DNA of 64,000 bases from Lycorma delicatula (GCF_047948215.1 NC_134463.1:54075701-54139700); one strand, 5' to 3'. Shown: positions 10,395-22,240, numbered from the stretch's first letter. The notes: generated from the letters alone by a model not told the origin. Numbers and translations: made by a program.

Positions 10395-11550
10395 CTTGTT
10401 ATTACTTACACAAAGGAGCATGGAAATAGTGTTACCGGCAGAAAATTTAATGTAGCAGAGTCGCTGCATTCGTGAGTAGCGAAAGAAAGAAAACTTTTCG
10501 TAACCAATAAAAAGAAGAGAACATTTAGGCAGAAAAATGCGATATCCAGTAACAGAAGTGTATACGAGTAAATGAGATGTACGTTTTGCATACGCAATTT
10601 CTACAGAAATGTGTTAGATAAAAGCCCTAAATTAGTTGATAAATTAAATACCGGTTAGAATGAATTTAAAGGTAGTCTTACTGGATACACCGATTTTTTT
10701 GCCGATAAAGTGTTTCTATTTGAAAGACTACAAATTAACGACAAAAGACACAAAAATAAACGAACAAAGTTTCAATGATATATCATTAATTTACGAAAAA
10801 GGAACAGTTATTACCTAGATAAATTAGGAATACGAACCAGGCACAGGTGACTTCCAAAATGTCATCAAAAACAATCAAATTTGTAGGTGCAGTGTGTTTA
10901 TAAACGAACTGCCGGTTACAAAAAAAAACCACGTTCCTCGATGATACCGATAATACTTTCAGATGGGAAAAAATTATCAGTGTATTTAATTTGTAAAATA
11001 ATAGATCTACCACAAGGTGAGAAATTTTCACCAGATATTTTCAAACGATATCAAGAAAAAGGAAGGATGAATAATGAATTAATACTGAACTGAATTAAAT
11101 GGTCTATTGATTAAATACGTTCTTTGTACGAAAACTTTCCATAATTGTAATGAATGATTTTAATGGTTATACGATGAATGATGTAAAGTTAGACCGTTTG
11201 CTCGAAAGTATGTCCAAGTTGTTATTCTTTATGGAAAGATTATCTATTCTTTAACATCTAGATATTTGCGTAAACTGACGATTTGAAACAAAATTCCGTA
11301 AACACTATACAAACCGGATTGCCAGCACGACACTACATGCTAGTAAAATTAAGAAACAGATATAGATTTGTGAGTAGATTATTCGAGTCGGTGAGAAATA
11401 CCGGATGATTTGATTAAAGAATCGTTCAACAAATGTTGTTTTTCAAACGTTCCTGATGAAAGTGAGGAAAGTTATTTGTGGTTAAGTGATTACGAAGATA
11501 GTTGTAATTCCACGTATGACGGAAACTCAACCACTGATGATAGTAATTAA
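10395..11550 (+). pseudogene. Tigger/pogo-like (CENP-B-type) DNA transposase, decayed
   Basis: Translated plus-strand pieces line up with a Tigger/pogo transposase in the right order. Near 10,400-10,500 a helix-turn-helix region reads HGNSVTGRKFNVAESL with a basic continuation. Near 10,660-10,700 NEFKGSLTGYTDFFADK resembles the second CENP-B/Tc5-type helix-turn-helix. Near 10,900-11,090 AGYKKKPRSSMIP, DGKKLSVYLI and LPQGEKFSPDIF match the DDE-domain block. Near 11,400-11,550 IPDDLIKESFNKC, then SYLWLSD with an acidic tail ending in TAA, matches the C-terminus. Several stops, frameshifts and a deletion in the catalytic core make it inactive. A second, inverted copy of the 5' part lies at 11,842-12,180. 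Confidence 0.6.
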
Positions 11551-11689
11551 AGTAAAATACCTACTATAACTTGTTTGCTTTTAATTAGATATTTACAGTA
11601 TTGATTAATTTACTGACATTATGTCAATAATTAATTTTGTTATAACTTCAATTTGAAATGTTTATTTTATTTTAAATACAAAAAATTGA

Positions 11690-12470
11690 TGTGGACACTA
11701 CATTAGTTCCTTGTAAACTTACACATGGCGCCTATTAAATTACATATACACATTTTTTTTTAAATGAAAAGTACATAATTTTTTTTTCATTCTGATATTT
11801 TTACTTCTGATTTTTACGTACATTTTATTGAATTATTTTATTGACTTTGAAACTTTGTATTCTTCTGTTAGCAGCTGTGCAATTTGTAGTCTTTCAAATA
11901 GAAACACTTTATCGGTAAAAAATCGACGTATCCAGTAAGACTAGCTTTAAATTCATTCTAACCGGTATTTATTCATCAACGATTTTAGGCCTTTTATCTA
12001 ACACATTTCTATAGAAATTTCGTATGCAAAACGTACATCTATCTCATTTACTCGTGTACACTTCTGTTATCAGATATCGCATTTTTCTGCCTAAATGTTC
12101 TCTTCTTTTTATTGGTACGAGAAGTTTTCTTTCTTTCGCTATTCACGAATGCAGGGATTCTGATACATTAAATTTTCTGTTCGAATCGGACTTCATCTTC
12201 TTTTTTTATCTTTTTTTTAAAAAAAATAAATATTGATTTATTAATAATTATTAACCTCTGACTGTAAAAAGTTTTTCGATAAATAATTCAATAATATTAA
12301 AAAAAAAAAAATATGAAAAACTATCAGAAGTTATTAATGAAATAAAACTTTATGTAAATTTCATTTTAAAAACAAGTGTATATGTAATTTAATAGGCGTA
12401 CAAGGACGTCATGTGGTATCAACATCAATTTTTTAAAGAAAAATTTGTTTTCGTTCCGTGAAAAAAACAA
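11690..12470. mobile_element. Composite foldback: two K1 half-copies around a Tigger fragment
   Basis: The left arm (11,690-11,841) matches K1 in the A orientation, starting TTGATGTGGACAC and including CCTATTAAATTACATATACA. The right arm (12,183-12,470) matches K1 in the opposite orientation and ends TAATTTAATAGGCGTACAAG followed by a GTCATGTGG...ACATCAA terminus. Between them is the inverted Tigger 5' fragment. The arms therefore act as long terminal inverted repeats of one unit. Whether this unit ever moved as a unit is not shown. Confidence 0.55.
11842..12180 (-). pseudogene. Inverted second copy of the Tigger 5' region
   Basis: The plus strand here is the reverse complement, with substitutions, of about 10,430-10,780. 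For example CTACAAATTAACG... at 10,730 corresponds to TTTGTAGTCTTTCAAATAGA at 11,882, and GTTTTGCATACG at 10,583 corresponds to CGTATGCAAAACGTACATC at 12,021. It encodes the same N-terminal DNA-binding region and lacks the DDE domain. With the plus-strand copy it forms an inverted repeat of about 340 bp with a spacer of about 1.06 kb. Confidence 0.7.
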
Positions 12471-12479
12471 ACAAAACAA

Positions 12480-13660
12480 CTAAGATCCAATAAAATGTAT
12501 TACTTTTGAGATATTAGAAATATTTTTATCATATTAAATTGCTTTTAAAATTAAAAAAGTAGTAACATAGCAGTTTATAGGTTTTTCATATATATGTTTT
12601 TAAAACAATTTCACAATGAAACTATTTTTAAATTTCTGCATTACATTATATAAGGAGCGAATACAGAGTATTTGACAACCATAACTTGAAACTAAAGCAT
12701 TTTCGGGCCTACGTTTATATGATTTTTTTTTTCACATTTTTAGTTTTAAAAACATCTGAAGAAATAGTGTTCTTTCCGGAAGAAACATTATAACTCAGAA
12801 CTAAACAATTCCAATAAACAAAATTACTTTTTGTGTCTTTTAAGTAGTCAGTGTAACTTTTCGTTAAACAAATTTTTTTTTATTTATCTAGAAAACCTTA
12901 CAAATCGGGATTAAATTCTGGAATTTTCATTTCAAAACAAAAAATAATCGTGGAAAGAAGGATCCATTTCATTTGGGAATAATTATGGATTGAAATTTTA
13001 AAAAAAAGAAAGATTCGAATTGAGAACCTCCTAATTTTTTAAAGCTGATTAATAATGTTCCTTGTTATATATTAATATTAATAGCAAATCAAGATTTGTT
13101 TTTTCTCTGAATTGGTTTTAGGTATAACAATATTGTGAAGGTCTGTACCATTAATTATGTTCTTTTTTTTTAATTATATGTGAATAAATTAATTATTATA
13201 TTTGAATTAATTTTTTTCACATTAATTTAATTATATATGAATTAATTCTAACAGTTTAATTGACTTATTAACCTTCTAATAAATATTCTATGTTTAAATT
13301 GTTTTGAGAAAATATTGATTTTACATTTTAAATAACAAAAAAAACAAAAAGGTTTTAATTTTCATGAATGTTATGTAATATTTTATTTCAGCTTTACATG
13401 TTGCATTGAATATATGCCGATTTTAAAACAACAAATTTAACACATCTAAAGACTAAAAAAATCATCTAATGAATCCCACTATCAAAAACCGGTAACTTTT
13501 TTTTAATTTTTTAAATTTAAATATGTTAAAATAAAAAAAAGGCGTTGAAATTGTTTATTTATTCTCAATTGTTACATAGGATTCTTCGTTTTAGAGGATT
13601 TTTTCATAATTTTTATAATCACATCATATTATTCCTTTATTTTTAAATTGAATATTAATA
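12480..13660. other. Unassigned AT-rich DNA
   Basis: Nothing recognised. Many poly-A and poly-T runs. Confidence 0.5.
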
Positions 13661-13667
13661 AGGAACA

Positions 13668-13806
13668 TAATTTTTACTTCCTTTACGAAGTAGGAAGTAC
13701 TGCGATCGCGAAAAATCTCGGTTTTCAGATTTCAACGGAAATATCCATTTTGACCATACTGAAACCATTTTGACTAGTTTCGGCGTGACGTCTGTACGTA
13801 CGAAAA
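13668..13806 (-). repeat. K1 repeat, partial (CTTCC end)
   Basis: Contains the TACTTCCTTTACGAAG terminus, GCGATCGCGAAAAATCTCGG, TTTCAACGGAAATATCCATT and TTTCGGCGTGACGTCTGTAC. It ends abruptly after GTACGTACG. Only one end of K1 is present. Confidence 0.75.
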
Positions 13807-14009
13807 AAAAGTGTAATTTAATAAGCATTATTATATATGTGTGTATGAATAGATTTAGTGAAACATCTAATTATTTAATATTAATTGAAATTTATAATTT
13901 AGAATGGTATGATTTTTGGATTTTCTAGTTTAATTTCTGTTTAATTTTATTTAATTATTCTGCAATGTCTAATTTTATCTACATTAAAGTTAACTACAGA
14001 GTGACTAAA

Positions 14010-14365
14010 AAGTAGACCCTCACAAGAATAACATATACACTGAGGCGTACATGCCCGATCTTTAATAAATTGTAAACAATTTTTATCTTTTAGTTCGTTA
14101 CTCCTGTGATATTGTTGGACAATATTCTCTGTAAGTCGGAGTTGATCTTTTCGTTTGTTTGATTTTTCTTGCCAATCATTTTATCGCTCTTTAGTTTGAT
14201 ATAATTCTTGTGATCTTAATTTGTGTTCACGTTCTCTAGTTTTCAAATTTTATCTCTCTTTATATTCATCATCCTCTCTTAATTATTTTATCCTTTCCTT
14301 GGTGTTAAAGTTTTCGTCCTCTGTATATTTATCATCTTCTCTTAATCTTTTTATTCTTTCATGCC
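14010..14365 (-). pseudogene. Helitron-type protein, N-terminal coiled-coil and Cys motif (candidate)
   Basis: One minus-strand frame runs from 14,365 to about 13,965 with three in-frame TAA codons. It encodes Arg/Glu/Lys-rich repeats (ERIKRLREDD, then ERIK-stop-LREDDEY, then related units), followed by FIKDRACTPQCICYSCEGL. Repeats of this type followed by a C-x3-C-x2-C cluster near a FxxxI..GP position resemble the N-terminal region of Helitron Rep-helicase proteins. The plus strand shows the same tandem structure as repeated ATCATCCTCTCTTAAT-like units. Assignment is moderate because no Rep or helicase motif follows. Confidence 0.4.
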
Positions 14366-14409
14366 CAAATCAAATCATGTGCAGCCGAGTACGTGTTTGC
14401 ATTTATATA

Positions 14410-15112
14410 AAAACACCTCATTTGTTGCGCTCACACTTCCGATTACCCATCCTGTGACCAGCTTTGCCACATACAACACACCTTCCTTTCTCCTTACAGT
14501 CTGCCTTATGGTGGCCAGGTCCACCACAGTTATAACAGGCACGGCTCCTGTCTATTCCCGTGTGTTCAACGGCTGTGAAGCCGTGTGTCCAACCTCCCAA
14601 GATCTGAAGTAGTTTACCTCCGGCCACCTGATCTCAGCTCGCCACGACTGGCAACCAACGAGTATTTTCTTACCGGTCTTCATGCGTCGTGCTTCACCCG
14701 GTTTCAGAACCACCGTGGCGTTTTGAGTGCAACTAAATGCTTGCCTCAACGACGTGATCTTGGTAGAGAAGGCGTCACTCAAGACTTCTAGACCGCAGCC
14801 ATAATCTCGTTCCTCTTCATCTTGGCATCCAGGTCTTTAATATGTACTATAGCTGTCCTAAGAGCTCCTTTCTCAGCCACCGTCGCACTAGGAACAGAGG
14901 CCAGGATTTTGTCTTTTAAAGCCTGGGACACTCTTCCTCCGTCCTTTAGTCTAACTTCTAGGTCCTCTCCCGGCAATTTCTAACGGAGAGGGTATCCTGA
15001 GCTAAGGCCTCTCCAATCGACATCATAAAATTCCTAAAGGTTGGCGTAGGTGGCCCACCACCTACGTTCCGTCCTCTGAAACTCCCTTGAGATCGGTCTG
15101 AATCCCTCATTT
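14410..15112 (-). pseudogene. R1-type retrotransposon gag (ORF1) with two CCHC knuckles
   Basis: The frame from 15,112 starts MRDSDRSQGSFRGR and GPPTPTFRNFMMSIGEAL, then breaks. From 14,976 another frame gives DLEVRLKDGGRVSQAL, then AFSTKITSLRQAF. The end (14,627-14,418) has two zinc knuckles, CYNCGGPGHHKADC (C-x2-C-x4-H-x4-C) and CVVCGKAGHRMGNRKC. Paired knuckles at the C-terminus of a gag-like protein are typical of R1-clade ORF1, which binds element RNA. At least two frameshifts (near 14,985 and 14,600-14,780) break it. No ORF2 follows on the minus strand. Confidence 0.65.
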
Positions 15113-15119
15113 GCTAGGA

Positions 15120-17090
15120 GAGTGTTGCCTCTAAGTACTTTATAACAAAAATCTATAAAACAAAGTATATAACAATTCAAACTTCTATTTTATCAATTCT
15201 CTTCAGAAAATGTCAAAAGTTTGTTTGCTTTACTTGATCACCATAAACAAGTAACTGATAGCACGCTCTATCAGAAGTAGAACTTTTCGAATGACCGTAG
15301 TAAATTTTTTTATCAGTTTATTTTTGTATCACGCGAGGACGAAACTGATTTTAGCGAAATTTGTAGGATGAACGCCAATTAAAATATTACTAATATCTAA
15401 ATTTTTAAATACATAAAAAGAAGAACATGTTCATTATAAAAAGAAAAAGTTTTTTATAATCTTTTCGCTTAGGATGGATTTTTAGGAAGCAGTTCAACAA
15501 GCAGGTATGAAATATACTGTTAGAAATTTTCTAGGTTTTTTTTAAGAACTCAAAAGGAATCTAAAACCATGTTCAGGAAAATTCTTTTTATATCATTTAT
15601 TTTCCCGCGGTGCATTTCGAGACAAAAATTCTAATTCATCAAACTTAGTTGGGCGGTTAAATCGTGATACGCTAACAGGATTCCATCCTAATTATTATAT
15701 GACGTAATAAAATAAGGATTTTACTACAGATAAATACATTTATTAATAAAATTATAATTTTTATTAACTTTCATAAGAATATTTTTTTTATAATTTCAAG
15801 CAGGAGCTTTTTCTACCTCTGATGAATGTAATTTTTTATTATTTATTTGTTAATTATATAAGATTAACAAAATATTTAAAAGGAACAAGAATTTAATCAA
15901 ATAAAACGATATGCAAAATTTTAAAAAAATTATAATTTTTACAAAGAATTTCTTCCAAATAGTAGGTGAAAATTGATGATAGTAGTACAATACGTGAGCT
16001 GAAATTTTGCTCCTCGCCAGCTGCTGTGTCTAGTGTACTAGTTATTGTATTACACTAGTCTGTTGTGTTTGCATTTTATGTACAAAGTGTCATACTATTA
16101 GCAATCGGTTGATGTCATCTGGTTAGATAGTACAACAAACCCCGCTCGCTCGTCCCGCCAATGACAACCAGTTGACAAAAACCTTCTTCAGCTTAATTTA
16201 GTGTAACAAAGGATAATTGCAAAATTTGAATTATAAAAAATTGTAATTTTATGGATTGTAATGTCAAGAATGACTTTTGGATCCAATATAATGTATAATG
16301 ATATCCAAATTATTATTTACTTAAATAATATTGACTAAAAAAATTTACTTAAAAATAAAAATGTTAATTTAAAAAAGTTAGCTTACAAATTATTAGTAGA
16401 ATTTTTTGAATACAATGTTCTTAAATTTTATATTTAAATAAAAAAAAAGAATCTGAAAATGGTAAAATAATTAATTTTTTGTTTGGTTTATTAAATAATT
16501 TAATCTGAAATTTGTTGAATATTTATTTCTAGTTGATTGGTTTCCTTACAAATAAAGGAAAAAGTGTACCTTATATCCGTATTTTCACGTAACTCTGTGA
16601 AACTGTGTGACAATTTGTTTTACACTCTGTATCATCAGATCTTTTATTTAATATATGACTAGACACACAAAATGATGCTACCTAATGAAAAAAAAAAAAA
16701 AAAAAAATAGCTGGTTACAATTATAAAATTGTAAAAACTGAGTCTTCATGAAAAGTAGAAAAATGATATAGTGAAACTGCTTCCAAATGCGAGGTAAATC
16801 ACTGGAAAATGCAGAAGTTTGTTTAAATATTTTCCCCTAGCTTTTCCCATTTATTGGTTTTTTTCTTTTTTGGTGAAAATAGTTTGAATTATAATTTTAA
16901 TAATCCAGTGATAAAGAATGACTAATGATAAACAAAAAAAAAAGAAGAAAAATATTCAAATCATAAAGGAGTCAATGTGAATTTTTATTTAAAAAATCAT
17001 ACATTTAAATTACCATATAAAACACAAGAGGAAACTCCTTTAAAAAATTAAAAATAAGTCGTCAAAATCAAAATTTCGTGAAAATAATTC
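15120..17090. other. Unassigned AT-rich DNA
   Basis: No gene seen. The segment 15,960-16,190 is more complex than its flanks and includes a small inverted repeat (CTAGTGTA...TACACTAG near 16,032-16,060), but I cannot assign it. A run of about 22 A lies near 16,688. Confidence 0.45.
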
Positions 17091-17093
17091 GGT

Positions 17094-17095
<2 letters not shown>

Positions 17096-17156
<61 letters not shown>
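17096..17156. repeat. (AT)n microsatellite, about 30 units
   Basis: About 60 bases of uninterrupted alternating AT, self-complementary and able to extrude a cruciform. Confidence 0.95.
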
Positions 17157-17158
<2 letters not shown>

Positions 17159-17439
17159 AATAAAAAATAGAAATAAAAATTGTATTGACCTTTTAGGGTC
17201 AAAAGGGTCAAAAGGTTGTCAAACCTACCTTTTGTCTAACCCTTTTACTTTGTAAAAGGCTTGTTAAAGGTTTGTAAAAGGCTTTCTTTTGTAAGTCAGT
17301 AAAAAAACTCAGATTTACACTTTAATAATTAAAAAATTGAAATAATCTTTATAATAGATCGATTCAGCTGAGTCTAATCTTTATTAATATTGTTATTATT
17401 ATGAATCTGTTATTATAATAAATATAAATAACTAAACAA

Positions 17440-17750
17440 TGAAAGTTCTTTATCTACCATGGTCAAAAATTTATTTGTTTTATCTACAACAATAAACTGT
17501 TAATTTTATTTATATCTAGTATCTTATTTTATTTATTCATTAATATAAATATTTTTTTTTAATATCAAAAATTAAATATAACCGATATCTTATCAAGCCA
17601 TGGTCTCTACCACGGTCAAAAAATTATTTATTTTATTTAAAATAATAAACTATTATTTTATATGTAGTATCTTATTTTATTTATTTATTAATATAATTAT
17701 TATACTTTTTAATAACAAAAATCAAACATAACCGATATCCTATCAGTAAC
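17440..17750. repeat. Two-copy tandem repeat, period about 150 bp
   Basis: TACCATGGTCAAAAATTTAT (near 17,456) recurs as TACCACGGTCAAAAAATTAT (near 17,610). TATAACCGATATCTTATCA (17,578) recurs as CATAACCGATATCCTATCA (17,728). The AT-rich sequence between also aligns. Confidence 0.7.
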
Positions 17751-18612
17751 TGTCATTCAGGATAATGCAATTTTGTATTAAACGTGAATGAAACCTATTT
17801 CTACACATTAACTCGGTACCGCACTTTCTTTCGTGGACGAATGCCTCAACGTTAGAATTCCACTTTCTCCTGTCTGGCACAGTAATTACTGTTTTTGTTC
17901 ACAACATTCTTTCTTTTATACTTTTTTATTTACTTCTAAATTTATTTTAGTTCACTACCTGTTATAAATTACATAACATTACTTGTAAGTGTATCATTGT
18001 ATTTCCTTTTCTATTAAAATTATAAAAATTATCTCAAAACGTCAAAATCATTAAATTTTTGTTTTATTTTTTTAAATAATTTAAATCTATTTGATATTTA
18101 TTTCGAGTTTGTTAGTTTAATTATAAATAAAGGAAGAAATATATTCATATATTCGTATTTTAAACTTTAACATCTCTTCAATTAAAAGAAAAAATAAAAC
18201 AAATATGGCACATGCATTAAATTCCTGTTTAAACTAAGATAAATGAAAAAAATTATAACTAATAGACCCGGCAGTGCTTCGTTATTGCTAGATTTGAGTA
18301 TATATATCTAGATGTAGGGAACACAATTAATTGTTTGATAAAACATTAAAAAAATGAACATTAGGGAACTTCACAAAATTTAACCTTTCACTTTATAAAA
18401 GTCAGAATGTAAATAAATCCACTTGTCAAAATAGTACTACCTAACGAATTTAATTCAAACTACTCTCTAAATACAGTAGTCTGTTCAAAATATTCCTAAC
18501 TTTCTTTCTACTGGTCAGATCTTCTCTGGACAACGCGTACTATTTCGCAAAAACCTCACGTAAATCGGTCCAGTAGTTTTTTAGTCTATAGCGGACACAC
18601 ATACGATTTTTT

Positions 18613-18650
<38 letters not shown>

Positions 18651-18680
18651 ACACTAATGTATATATATATATATGCATAT
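18613..18680. repeat. (TA)n microsatellite, two blocks
   Basis: Two TA-dinucleotide blocks separated by ACACTAATG. Overlapping Tyr/Ile-rich open frames on both strands are products of this repeat. Confidence 0.9.
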
Positions 18681-18714
18681 ATAGAAGAAGAAAGTTTCTA
18701 TATTTGTTTGTTTG

Positions 18715-19125
18715 TTTCGTAAATATCTCGACACCGGCGCCACCTAGTGGGTATAGTTTTTGCAAAGATTTTTCTTTTCGCGTAACAAATATATATTCTA
18801 AATATGAGCCAGATCGGTCCATAAATACAATTTTTCTAAAAATTTCAACCCAGCGCCACTTAGTGGATCAATTTTTTGCAAAAATATATTTTTTCACGTA
18901 ACTAATGTATATTCTGAAAAGAGCCAAATCGGACCATAAATGCAATTTTTCAAAATATCTCAACCCCAGCGCCATCTAGCGGCTCTATTATTTTCAGAGA
19001 TATTTCTTTACAAGTTACACATATTCTGAATATGAGCCAAATCTGACCTTAAATCCAGTTTTTCGGAATATCTCGATCACAGCGCCACCTAGCGAGTCCA
19101 AACCAATTCAGAAACCTTTGCGGGC
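18715..19125. repeat. Four-unit tandem array (about 115 bp) with CTCF-core-like motifs
   Basis: Four diverged units each contain a TATCTCGAC-like segment, a GCGCCAYYTAG core, a TTTTTGCAAA or similar segment, and TATTCTGAATATGAGCCAAAT-like sequence. Cores start at 18,737, 18,853, 18,969 and 19,082, giving spacings of 116, 116 and 113 bp. The array is preceded by CGGTCCAGTAGTTTTTTAG and followed by a CATCGCAATCGGATGAATGG-type tail, so it is probably the internal repeat of a dispersed TE whose class I cannot name. Confidence 0.75.
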
Positions 19126-19199
19126 GTGTGCACAACTCATCAAATTTTCATCGCAATCGGATGAATGGTGTAGGAACGAATACGGGACAAACATCATTT

Positions 19200-20440
19200 T
19201 TATATGTAAAATTATCAGAGCAAAACCAAAAAAAATAATTAAAAATTTTTACGGAACATAAAATACGTTTAATTATAAAATAATAAGGTAGTTGAATTTT
19301 TTACCATTAAATTTTTTCAGATACCTCTTTTTAGAGCTAAGTTTCTGTACTTATTTCAAAATGAATCGTAGAAAAGTAACAGTTAAAATTAAAATTAATA
19401 AAATTTGAAAAATTAAATTATTCTTTTTTTCTGTACTTAGAATATGTTTATTTATAATCGGTTCCAAATAAGGAACCACAAGTAAATCGTATTTTTAAAA
19501 GAGTGTGATGAGCGGTTGCCAACGAACAATTTCAATAAACGTGAATAATACATAAAGATATAATAAATAAAGTACAAATATATATAAATTAAATACATTC
19601 GCACTGAATAAGACTACATAGATGCAAGAGTTCAAAAAGGTGTAATAAAAAACAAAAAAACAAAATTGTTTATAAACAGGCAAAAACTGTTTCTGTGTTA
19701 CAAAAATTAAATTTTTTTCTTACTACAAGGTTTATATTTATTTATATAAATAAATGTCCATTAAATTTCTAATTTAACAATTTTTTTTTCTTAAATTTTG
19801 TAATTTTAAAATTATTGTTCTGTTATTTTTTATTTAATTTTATGTATTCTCGTGATGTTTTGAATGCGGGCGGATGTTATGGGTTTTATTGGTTGTAATT
19901 TTAAAACATGAAAGGAAAAAGATTTATTTCACATTTTACGTTTGGAGTTTTTTTAAAATAAATTGTAAAAGTAGGTGATTTATCCATCGTGTTTATTTTT
20001 ATTATTAATACCTAATATTTTTAACTTTTCAGTTAAAAAGCTACTAAATTGAATTTAAATCTTATTAATTTTTTTTTTCAATTAGTTAATAATGTACTTG
20101 TCAGCCTTCGGTACGAGATAAAATATATTTTTTTTTTTACTTTCAAAAAAATGTATTTTTATTCCAAAAATAAATAATTTATCTTTATAAAGTATAATTT
20201 AAATGTATTTTATAACTTAATTAAACGTACTATATTTAAATATTAATTAACATAACTGGATTAACTCACTTGAAAAATGATTTTGTGATTCTTGATTAAA
20301 AATAATTTTTTTTTAGTAAAATAAAGTTCCAAAAATGAAGGCGATTATGTTTTAAACTGCTCAAAACAATTTTTTTCCCCTACTGTTTACGTTTCAATCT
20401 CAATTAGTAAACAATAAACAAATCCTTTCTCATAGTCCAA
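19200..20440. other. Unassigned AT-rich DNA
   Basis: No gene recognised. A short segment near 19,440-19,490 (ATCGGTTCCAAATAAGGAAC) resembles one near 28,430 and may be a very old shared repeat. Confidence 0.45.
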
Positions 20441-20444
20441 TGGG

Positions 20445-20665
20445 ATGAAAATGTATGTCATGTAAATGAAGTCTAGTCTTTTACAGACTGGCCGACTCAG
20501 ACGAGTAGTTAATTGAACCCAAACCACCAGAGTACATCGATACTAAAATTTTTATAAAATCAACTAACGTTTATTAGTATTTTCATCTCAGAACATTCAA
20601 TTTCGAAAATTAGCTGTTAAAAAACTGATTTTACGACGAGTTAACCATTAGACCAGCCCAGAAAA
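20445..20665 (-). repeat. SINE-A copy, diverged
   Basis: The plus strand shows AAATGAAGTCTAGTCTTTTA, a GGCCGACTCAGACG block, AACCCAAACCACCAGAGTAC and finally GAGTTAACCATTAGACCAGC. The last is the complement of the tRNA-like head (GCTGGTCTAATGGTTAAC). The copy is thus nearly full length on the minus strand. Confidence 0.7.
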
Positions 20666-20869
20666 GTAGGCTAAAAATAAAATGAAATAAAAAATATATA
20701 TTCAATTTTTCTTCATGATTATCGTGTTTTCCTTTGTGGGTTATACAGTTCGCCTATTCTGAACTCAGAAAAAATTCATTCCCAGTATTTCTTGTATATC
20801 TTTAATTATCTAATAGTTTATTCAGTAAGATATAAATTTTCTGATTTACACTAACATTAAGTGCGAAAA

Positions 20870-21060
20870 GTAACGTAATACAAATTTCATCCATTATAGT
20901 CAATATACGGCTTTAGTCGGTCATCGAAACCTCTAATTACATTTTGTAACATGCTTTCGGTTGGATCACTGCCTTAATTTCAGGTAATTTCAACCGGAAA
21001 GTGGTTGAAAGTTTTCCGGCGCAAACTGTGGCTTTTAAATAACCTCATAGAAAGAATTCA
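20870..21060 (-). pseudogene. Possible Tc1/mariner-type transposase C-terminal remnant
   Basis: The minus strand encodes HSLRRKTFNHFPVEIT, two stops, then MLQNVIRGFDDRLKPYIDYNG. The last part resembles the C-terminal helix pattern of mariner-superfamily transposases (a segment like F..RL..CI...G near the end). The similarity is short, and no catalytic residues are visible. It could be a chance match. Confidence 0.2.
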
Positions 21061-21099
21061 CATACTGAAAGTTAAAGTGAATAGGATTAGCCAGTCAGT

Positions 21100-21400
21100 G
21101 TATCAAATCGTTGTGTCTTCAAAATTGGAACTCGAATCCGCATCGGAAAAAACAAACTAAAATCACATGAAATTTAACTTTTAAAGCATGCGAACAAATG
21201 AATCCAGTGTTGTCAAAATTGGTAAAAAGTAACTTTAACACCGATAACTCGCAACCGTTATGTCGGAGGTCCAAAATAATTAGGCAATGTTCACCACGGG
21301 TCTTCAAAGTGTAGGTGTGCAAAATTTTTGACAAATCTGTCCGGTAGATCTCGAGTTAAGTTGGAACAGACAGACAAACATTTTAATATATATATAGATT
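21100..21400. repeat. Tail of an unidentified transposable element
   Basis: GTAGATCTCGAGTTAAGTTG followed by GAACAGACAGACAAACATTT is the kind of conserved tail seen at the ends of many insect repeats, where it follows an 'AATCGGTCCAGTAG...GAG' phrase as at 6,365 and 18,562. No coding relic is attached. Confidence 0.3.
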
Positions 21401-21559
21401 ACAGTTATTAAATAGTTATTGATTTATATACATAATTTTTTTATAATGAAACTGTCACTATCATTATTGGTACTTTGCAGATTTTCTACGTTTAAGGTTC
21501 AATATATATTTGATACTAGTACAATATTTGTATAAAGTTTTTTTTTTTGTTCTTTGATG

Positions 21560-22240
21560 TCTTGCGTTATTTTCACTTCTTCCATGTCTCTTTCATTTTC
21601 TTTGATCTAGTTTTTATTGGTTTTTAAATTTTAAAAAGTCAGTAGATAGCCTGTTAGGGTTCAATCTTGTAGTTTACTGTAGAAGAGATTATTCTATGTT
21701 TACATATATTTTCTATGTTCGTTATTTCATTACGTGACCTTTTCTGTATTTTTAGGGCAATATGAACTTCCTGGATATTATTCGTTCTTTTGTTTGTAGT
21801 TTATCGAAATAGAAGTTTCTTGTAAAATGCATACAGATCTTCCAGACAAACGACTATCGGGAGTTTTAATTTAGCGTTTATTGACATTGATTCTTACTGT
21901 AAATATTCTTAGTTAATCGATAGGTTAGTGCCATTTTATTGAGTCTTAACCTAATGGCTTTCTTTTCGGATACATTGACTTGAAGTTATCTGTCCTAGGT
22001 GTTTGAATTTTTCAGTTTTGTTAATTCTCCTATATGCCGTTATAACTTGATGTTCGTCATGCTTGATGAGAATTTGCGTGCCTGTTTTTTCTGCTTGTTT
22101 TTTAGTAAGGTTGTTTGCTTTGTTGGTGTCTCTATTGAATCTGATATGATAGTCGAATAATATGAGTACGATTAACAATCTACTTTTAAGTTATTTATCT
22201 TGAATCCCATTCTTATTTTTTCGCCAATGTTGTACGTTTT
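21560..22240 (-). pseudogene. RTE-like non-LTR ORF2 C-terminal fragment
   Basis: The minus strand from 22,178 encodes LIKHDEHQVITAYRRINKTE and KFKHLGQI, the FKxLG block that follows the reverse transcriptase in these elements. It then reads RLNKMALTYRLTKNIYSKNQ. Further on (to about 21,560), RLNPNRLSTDFLKFKNQ and, in a third frame, KENERDMEEVKITQDI match the terminal NRL..KI...W..V..D..E..IT pattern. At least three frames and several stops are involved. It belongs to a lineage different from the 7,879-8,313 copy. Confidence 0.5.

Noticed and set aside
18586..18901. Overlapping Tyr/Ile-rich frames on both strands
   Set aside because: They are translations of (TA)n and the adjacent tandem array.
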